9,469 bases of DNA from Planctomycetes bacterium RBG_16_43_13 (GTDB taxonomy: Bacteria; Planctomycetota; MHYJ01), in the NCBI GenBank assembly GCA_001828445.1, contig MHYJ01000067.1:1-9469 (forward strand), read 5' to 3'. The number at the start of each line of letters is the position of its first letter. Positions within the stretch are counted from its first letter, which is position 1. Of the stretch, positions 5,404 through 9,469 are shown in pieces. The translations under genes and the position numbers were made by a program. A model generated the notes under the pieces. That model saw nothing but the letters and a program-made list of their open reading frames with translations, did not search any database and was not told the DNA's origin.

Positions 5404-5844
5404 TCAGTGTCTGTGCAAATTATCTATTTTATCTACTCTTTGTTTATGCCTACCGCCCTCGAAAGGTGTTGAGAGCCAGAGTTTTAGCATCTTTTTTATG
5501 GTGTCTGCGTCCGTAGTGCGTGCACCTGCACAGAAGACGTTTGCATCATTATGCCTGCGGCTCATCTCGGCGGTATATTCGTTATGACAGACAGCGGCTC
5601 TGATACCTTTTATCTTATTAGCAGTCATAGCCATACCTATACCTGTACCGCAGAGAAGGACGCCGACATCATTTTTACCGCTACTTACGGATATTGCCAC
5701 CATCTTTGCAAAATCGGGATAATCTACGGATTCACCGCTATTCGTGCCGAAGTCGGTAATGTTATGTCCTAATGTGTTGAGGAAATGCTTTATATCTTCC
5801 TTCAGTTGCCAGCCCGCGTGGTCTGCACCGATAGCTATCTTCAT
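5404..5844 (-). CDS. rpiB: Ribose-5-phosphate isomerase B
   Basis: Interconverts ribose 5-phosphate and ribulose 5-phosphate in the non-oxidative pentose phosphate pathway (RpiB/LacAB family, cytosolic dimer). The 146 residues are full length for the family. Key positions are present: D8-H9 in 'IGADHAGWQLK', 'DYPDFA' (41-46), the catalytic-base Cys C65 in 'VLLCGTGIGM' with the GTGIG phosphate loop, 'IRAAVCHNEYTAEMSRRHNDAN' with H98 (equivalent to the ring-opening His of E. coli RpiB), and 'FEGGRHKQRV' near the end. Only the C-terminal His-rich tail (DNLHRH) is unusual. It begins 12 nt after the stop of the Sua5-phosphatase gene, without a visible ribosome binding site. In Bacillus subtilis the homologue ywlF lies beside ywlE and ywlC, so the neighbourhood is conserved. 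Confidence 0.96.
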   Translation of the reverse strand: MKIAIGADHAGWQLKEDIKHFLNTLGHNITDFGTNSGESVDYPDFAKMVAISVSSGKNDVGVLLCGTGIGMAMTANKIKGIRAAVCHNEYTAEMSRRHNDANVFCAGARTTDADTIKKMLKLWLSTPFEGGRHKQRVDKIDNLHRH

Positions 5845-5856
5845 AAAAGTGCTATA

Positions 5857-6921
5857 TTAAAACTTGTCTATCCTCTGCTCAATACATTTTTTTATTGTGT
5901 TAGCACACTCTTTGTAAGTATCCATACTGCCACCGATTGGGTCTTCTATCTGTTCGCTGTTAGGAGATAATAAGAACACTTTGTCTTCCGCCTCAGGCAT
6001 CCATTCTTTTACTATGTCTATATGCGAATCGGTCATTCCGTATATGTAGTCCGCCTCGTCTATCAGAGATGGTGTAAGTGGTTGTGATTGATGTTTCTCT
6101 ATATTGATGCCCATTTCCTCCATTGTCTTAACTACCCCTTCGACGGGCGGTACGCCTGCGCCTGCTGATGTCCCTGATGAGATTATCCTGAATCCCTTTG
6201 CCTCTAACTCATCCTCGCTTATGCCATACTTTTTTGCTAATAGATTCTTAAATATCGCCTCAGCTATAGGACTACGGCAGGTATTGCCAGTGCAGATGAA
6301 TAGGACAGTCGTATAAGAGAAGTCATATACTACGCTCTTTGGTATAGCGCCTTCACGCAGGACCTCAACATTATCTCCGATTATCCTTACTACTGTAGAT
6401 GACGTTCTGTGGCGGGTAGGTCCTCCATCTATGATATAGTCAATCTTGCCGTTAAATGCCTTTATTACGGAGTTCGCCTCATAGGCAGGCGGTTCGCCGG
6501 ATAGATTAGCACTTGGTGCTACTACTGTAACTCCTGATGTTTTTATGAGGTCACAGGCAATCTCATTATTTGGATACCGTAATCCTATACTTCCACCATC
6601 TCCTGCTGATAGGACTATAGTAAGTGGTCCTGGCCAGAGCTTATTTATCAGCTTCTGTGCCTTGTTTGGGATAGTGTTATTTATATATTTCTTTACACTG
6701 TTACTATCTGCGATATGAATAGTGAGCAGCTTTTCTTGTGGGCTATTTCTAACGGATAGCAGTTTGGCTATTGCATCAGGGTTATCTCTATTTGCCGCTA
6801 TTCCGTAGACCGTTTCTGTGGGGAACGCTACCAAGCCACCATCTCTAATGCACTTTCCGACAGGGGTGAGAAGATTGGTGTCATAATTTTCTGGGTCTAA
6901 CTTTAGTATGCGTGTTTCCAT
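5857..6921 (-). CDS. Sua5/YrdC threonylcarbamoyl-AMP synthase fused to protein-arginine phosphatase
   Basis: A 354-residue fusion of two enzymes. Residues 1-195 are a Sua5/TsaC domain: 'FPTETVYGIAAN' (33-44), 'KLWPGPLT' (94-101), 'APSANLSGEPP' (135-145) and 'TSSTVVRI' (173-180). It makes threonylcarbamoyl-AMP from Thr, bicarbonate and ATP for the t6A modification of tRNA. Residues 204-354 are a low-molecular-weight phosphatase with the P-loop C210-TGNTCR-S217 and general acid D327 in 'EDPIGGSMDTYKE'. Thr at position 214 of the loop, instead of the Ile common in tyrosine phosphatases, is the residue linked to phosphoarginine specificity in B. subtilis YwlE. In Bacillus the same activities are separate neighbours, ywlC and ywlE, with rpiB (ywlF). 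The ATG has AAGG about 10 nt upstream. It is first in an operon with rpiB and the small membrane protein. Confidence 0.93.
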   Translation of the reverse strand: METRILKLDPENYDTNLLTPVGKCIRDGGLVAFPTETVYGIAANRDNPDAIAKLLSVRNSPQEKLLTIHIADSNSVKKYINNTIPNKAQKLINKLWPGPLTIVLSAGDGGSIGLRYPNNEIACDLIKTSGVTVVAPSANLSGEPPAYEANSVIKAFNGKIDYIIDGGPTRHRTSSTVVRIIGDNVEVLREGAIPKSVVYDFSYTTVLFICTGNTCRSPIAEAIFKNLLAKKYGISEDELEAKGFRIISSGTSAGAGVPPVEGVVKTMEEMGINIEKHQSQPLTPSLIDEADYIYGMTDSHIDIVKEWMPEAEDKVFLLSPNSEQIEDPIGGSMDTYKECANTIKKCIEQRIDKF

Positions 6922-6931
6922 ATAACTTACC

Positions 6932-6960
6932 TTGAAAGGCGGGTATTATTTTATTATATT
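6932..6960 (+). promoter_or_regulatory. Sigma70-type promoter of the cysteine desulfurase operon
   Basis: TTGAAA (6932-6937) and TATATT (6955-6960) with exactly 17 nt between them; each box matches 5 of 6 consensus positions. Transcription would start near 6967, which rules out the TTG at 6960 as the start codon and supports ATG 6984, preceded by AAAGGA (6974-6979). On the opposite strand TATAAT (6953-6958) with a poor -35 box (TTTCCT, 6976-6981) could drive the Sua5-rpiB operon; the two -10 boxes would overlap, so the operons might compete for polymerase. Confidence 0.55.
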
Positions 6961-6983
6961 TGCTACCTACGACAAAGGAAAAT

Positions 6984-8171
6984 ATGCATAGAATAGTGTA
7001 TCTTGACAACGTCGCCACTACGAAGGTGCATCCGCAGGTATTAGAGGAGATGCTACCTTATTTCTCAGAGTATTATGCAAATCCATCCAGCATATATAAA
7101 GTTGGCAGAGATGCCAGAAAGGTGGTAGAGGACGCACGGGAGGATATAGCCAGATATCTAAACGCCCAGCCAAAGGAGGTAGTATTTACAAGTTGTGCTA
7201 CCGAGTCGAATAACCTTGCTATAAAAGGGGTGGCATACGCACAAAGGCAGAAAGGCAACCATATAATAACGTCAACAATAGAACACTCCTCTGTGATAAA
7301 AGTATGTAAAGAACTCGAGAGGGAGGGTTTTGAGGTAACATATATCCCTGTGGATGAGTTTGGTATAGTTGATGCAGGTGCTGTTAGGGGCGCTATAAAA
7401 AAGGCGACCGTTTTAATTTCTATAATGTTTGCAAATAATGAGGTTGGCTCAGTGCAACCAATAGCAGAGATTGGTAAGATAGCGAGAGCGAATAATGTAA
7501 TATTCTATACTGATGCGGTTCAGGCAATCGGCAAGATAAAGATAGATGTTAATGCGCTAAATATAGATATGCTTTCTCTATCAGGGCATAAAATATATGC
7601 TCCAAAGGGAATCGGTGCCTTATATATAAGAAAAGGCACGTCAGTAAAACCGATGTTAGTTGGTGGGGAACAGGAATTCTCAAAGAGAGCAGGAACAGAA
7701 AATGTGGCAGGTATAGTGGGTCTGTATAAGGCAATAGAACTTGCCCACAGAGGTATGAATGAGAATGTGTTCAGAATGAATCAGCTAAAGCGGAGGTTAA
7801 TGGAGAGAATATCATCCAATATAGAAGGTTCGCATATAAATGGTAGTCCTACGCAGTGCCTCCCAAATATATTGAATGTTAGCTTTGAAAACGTAGAGGG
7901 GGAGGCAATAATACTATCACTTGATTCTGTAGGTGTTTATGTATCTACTGGTTCTGCCTGTGCTTCAGGTAGCGTAGAGCCGTCCCATATATTGCTCGCA
8001 ATGGGACTGGATGCAAGGGCAGTCCGCAGTTCTATCCGTTTCTCTATTGGGATATATAATACGGAAGAGGATGTGGACTATACAGCGGATAAGTTGATAG
8101 AAGTTATCAGTAGATTGAGGAGTATATCGCCATTTTCTGTTAGCGAAGCGATTGGTGGTGTGAAGAAATGA
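6984..8171 (+). CDS. Cysteine desulfurase, NifS/IscS family
   Basis: A PLP enzyme that removes sulfur from cysteine as a protein persulfide, for Fe-S clusters, tRNA thiolation or other cofactors. The 395-residue protein is full length: 'IVYLDNVATTKVHP' at the N-terminus, 'ATESNNLAIKG' (72-82), H101 ('IEHSSV') that stacks on PLP, D177/Q180, 'SLSGHKIYAPKGIG' with the PLP lysine K203, 'RAGTENV' (235-241), and active-site Cys C326 in 'STGSACASG'. Two substitutions are uncommon: V10 where relatives have Ala ('DNAATT') and C71 where 'SGATE' is usual. The start at 6984 gives the normal family N-terminus and has AAAGGA upstream. The stop overlaps cutA by 4 nt. No IscU-type scaffold gene is adjacent, so nifS/iscS identity is left open. 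Confidence 0.93.
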   Translation: MHRIVYLDNVATTKVHPQVLEEMLPYFSEYYANPSSIYKVGRDARKVVEDAREDIARYLNAQPKEVVFTSCATESNNLAIKGVAYAQRQKGNHIITSTIEHSSVIKVCKELEREGFEVTYIPVDEFGIVDAGAVRGAIKKATVLISIMFANNEVGSVQPIAEIGKIARANNVIFYTDAVQAIGKIKIDVNALNIDMLSLSGHKIYAPKGIGALYIRKGTSVKPMLVGGEQEFSKRAGTENVAGIVGLYKAIELAHRGMNENVFRMNQLKRRLMERISSNIEGSHINGSPTQCLPNILNVSFENVEGEAIILSLDSVGVYVSTGSACASGSVEPSHILLAMGLDARAVRSSIRFSIGIYNTEEDVDYTADKLIEVISRLRSISPFSVSEAIGGVKK

Positions 8172-8488
8172 GTGAGTTTATTGTAGTTCTTGTAACCTGC
8201 GGTAAGAAGGAAGAGGCAGAGAAGATAGCCGAGTCGCTTATTTTAGAGCGGCTTGCCGCCTGTGTAAATATCGTGCCTGCTGTCAGTTCTATTTATTTCT
8301 GGGAAGGCAGGATATGTAACGAACAGGAGCTATTACTAATAATAAAAACGACTACTATACTCTATACCCGTCTTGAGAAGAGAGTTAAGGACCTCCACAG
8401 TTATGAGGTTCCTGAGATAATCTCAATACCGTTGGAGCAAGGTAGCGCTAAATATCTCAAGTGGATTAAGGATACAGTAGAGCAATAA
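8168..8488 (+). CDS. cutA: CutA1-family protein
   Basis: A 106-residue member of the CutA1 family, a trimeric ferredoxin-like-fold protein first linked to divalent-cation tolerance, whose exact function in most bacteria is unsettled. Family marks are present in order: 'VLVTCGKKEEAEKIAESLI' (7-25), 'LAACVNIVPAVSSIYFWEG' (29-47), 'EQELLLIIKTT' (52-62) and 'LHSYEVPEIISIPLEQGSAKYLKWI' (76-100). Length is normal and there is no signal peptide, so it is cytoplasmic. The ATG overlaps the cysteine desulfurase stop (ATGA, 8168-8171), indicating translational coupling; the glycosyltransferase gene follows 2 nt after the stop. Confidence 0.95.
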   Translation: MSEFIVVLVTCGKKEEAEKIAESLILERLAACVNIVPAVSSIYFWEGRICNEQELLLIIKTTTILYTRLEKRVKDLHSYEVPEIISIPLEQGSAKYLKWIKDTVEQ

Positions 8489-8490
8489 AA

Positions 8491-9469
8491 ATGAATAATA
8501 AGGACTTATCATTAGCCGTTGTAATACCTGTCTATAATGAGGCATCTACGTTAAGGGAGATATTTCGCAGAGTATCGCATGTCCCGATAGTAAGTGAGAT
8601 AATAATAGTAGATGATTTCTCTACTGACAGCTCGCGTGAGATTCTTAAGGATATAGAGAATGAGCATAAGATAAAGTTTCCACCGCCAAAGTACAGGTTG
8701 AAGGTCATATATAATAGCAAAAATATGGGTAAGGGGGCATCTCTCAGAAGGGGATTTAAAGAAGTGCGTAGCGACCTAACGATAGTCCAAGACGCTGATT
8801 TAGAGTATAATCCTAACGAATATGAAAAGTTAATACAACCAATCGCAGACGGTTCTGCGGATGTTGTATACGGCTCGCGCTTTCTTGGCTTTCCACGGCG
8901 AGTTCACCTTTTCTGGCATACCCTCGGCAATAGATTGCTTACTTTCATCTCAAATATGACCACTAATCTGAACCTTACAGATATGGAAACCTGCTATAAA
9001 CTCTTCAAGACAGAGATAATAAAAAATATACCCATCCGCTCTAATAGATTTGGTTTTGAGCCAGAGATAACCGCAAAGATTGCTAAACTAAACTGTAGGA
9101 TTTACGAGGTGCCTGTCTCATATAAGGGGCGGACCTACGCAGAGGGCAAAAAGATACGGTTAAAAGACGGCATCCAAGCTCTCTTCGCCATATTGAAATA
9201 TTGGTTGATAGACGACATAGCGTCGTATGACGTAGAGCATTTCACTCTCCGCATCATGCAGAGGGCGATAAAATATAATAAGTGGCTCCATTCTAAATTC
9301 GAGAAATATTTGGGGCAAAACATCCTCGAAATCGGCTCCGGGATAGGGAATATCACGCGGTTTCTTCTAAGCAGAAAGAATGTTACAGCGACGGATGTAT
9401 CCACTAAACTCTTGAACGAACTCTCCCTATCCTACGGGAGTTACGAAAATCTGAAGGTGCATATCTTCG
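8491..9469 (+). CDS. Family 2 glycosyltransferase fused to SAM methyltransferase (partial, runs off window)
   Basis: An open frame of 326 codons, cut by the window end. Residues 1-240 are a GT-A family 2 glycosyltransferase of the dolichyl-phosphate-mannose-synthase-like group: 'AVVIPVYNEASTLREI' (9-24), 'IIIVDDFSTDSS' (37-48), 'NMGKGASLRRGF' (79-89), the DXD metal/nucleotide site D101-A-D103 in 'VQDADLEYNP', 'VVYGSRF' (125-131) and 'TDMETCYKLF' (163-172). No C-terminal membrane helices are seen. After a short linker, residues 270-326 begin a class I SAM-dependent methyltransferase with motif I 'ILEIGSGIGNIT' (278-289) and the acidic D302 in 'ATDVS'. Bifunctional proteins of this order are known in bacteria and are usually assigned to cell-surface glycan or glycolipid synthesis. 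Donor and acceptor cannot be inferred. It lies 2 nt after cutA. Confidence 0.9.
   Translation, partial: MNNKDLSLAVVIPVYNEASTLREIFRRVSHVPIVSEIIIVDDFSTDSSREILKDIENEHKIKFPPPKYRLKVIYNSKNMGKGASLRRGFKEVRSDLTIVQDADLEYNPNEYEKLIQPIADGSADVVYGSRFLGFPRRVHLFWHTLGNRLLTFISNMTTNLNLTDMETCYKLFKTEIIKNIPIRSNRFGFEPEITAKIAKLNCRIYEVPVSYKGRTYAEGKKIRLKDGIQALFAILKYWLIDDIASYDVEHFTLRIMQRAIKYNKWLHSKFEKYLGQNILEIGSGIGNITRFLLSRKNVTATDVSTKLLNELSLSYGSYENLKVHIF

Noticed and set aside
5551..6316. Plus-strand ORFs inside rpiB and the Sua5-phosphatase gene
   Set aside because: They are shadows of minus-strand genes with clear catalytic motifs.
6960..6983. TTG start for the cysteine desulfurase
   Set aside because: It overlaps the predicted -10 box; ATG 6984 has AAAGGA upstream and yields the normal family N-terminus.
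8017..8029. GGGCAGTCCGCAG match to the dispersed repeat inside the cysteine desulfurase gene
   Set aside because: Only 13 nt, in a different reading phase, and it encodes the conserved family segment ending 'RSSIRFS' with no extra residues; chance match.
1..9469. tRNA, rRNA, CRISPR array or insertion-sequence transposase
   Set aside because: No tRNA-like arm patterns, rRNA segments, regularly spaced repeats or transposase motifs were seen on either strand.

Overview
The window looks like a piece of chromosome from an uncultivated, probably anaerobic bacterium. Bacterial rather than archaeal origin is supported by three well-spaced sigma70-type promoters (clearest on the minus strand at 746-774), Shine-Dalgarno sites before some genes, a Sua5-phosphatase-RpiB cluster of the kind seen in Bacillus, and a RelE/ParE-type toxin-antitoxin pair. 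Ile ATA and Arg AGA/AGG codons are frequent. I cannot name the lineage. Several starts (queC, the 493-residue ORF, rpiB) have no recognisable ribosome binding site.

Layout. 28-720 (minus): antitoxin, an internally deleted toxin, and a small single TIG-domain protein, all behind a strong promoter. 881-4654 (plus): queC, a coupled two-helix membrane protein, a 493-residue protein of unknown function that carries palindromic repeat elements in frame, and queE. queC and queE make preQ0 for queuosine or another 7-deazaguanine; queD is not in the window. 4658-4727: a long inverted repeat. 4804-5007 (plus): a tiny membrane protein. 5037-6921 (minus): an operon of a Sua5/YrdC domain fused to a predicted protein-arginine phosphatase, ribose-5-phosphate isomerase B, and a small membrane protein. 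6984-9469 (plus): a cysteine desulfurase, CutA, and a glycosyltransferase-2/methyltransferase fusion cut by the window end.

The cytosolic genes are tRNA- and cofactor-related housekeeping: preQ0 synthesis, t6A formation, and sulfur mobilisation that can feed tRNA thiolation and Fe-S clusters (QueE is itself an Fe-S enzyme). The accessory component is the toxin-antitoxin remnant, the TIG protein and the two genes lodged between queC and queE.

The most unusual signal is small repeats that live inside coding sequence. An exact 20-nt sequence occurs in the same reading frame in queC, within its zinc-binding cysteine cluster, and in the 493-residue ORF. That ORF also holds a second, strongly self-complementary element of about 100 nt. 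Together they look like translated palindromic elements that insert in frame into proteins, comparable in concept to the Rickettsia palindromic elements but different in sequence.
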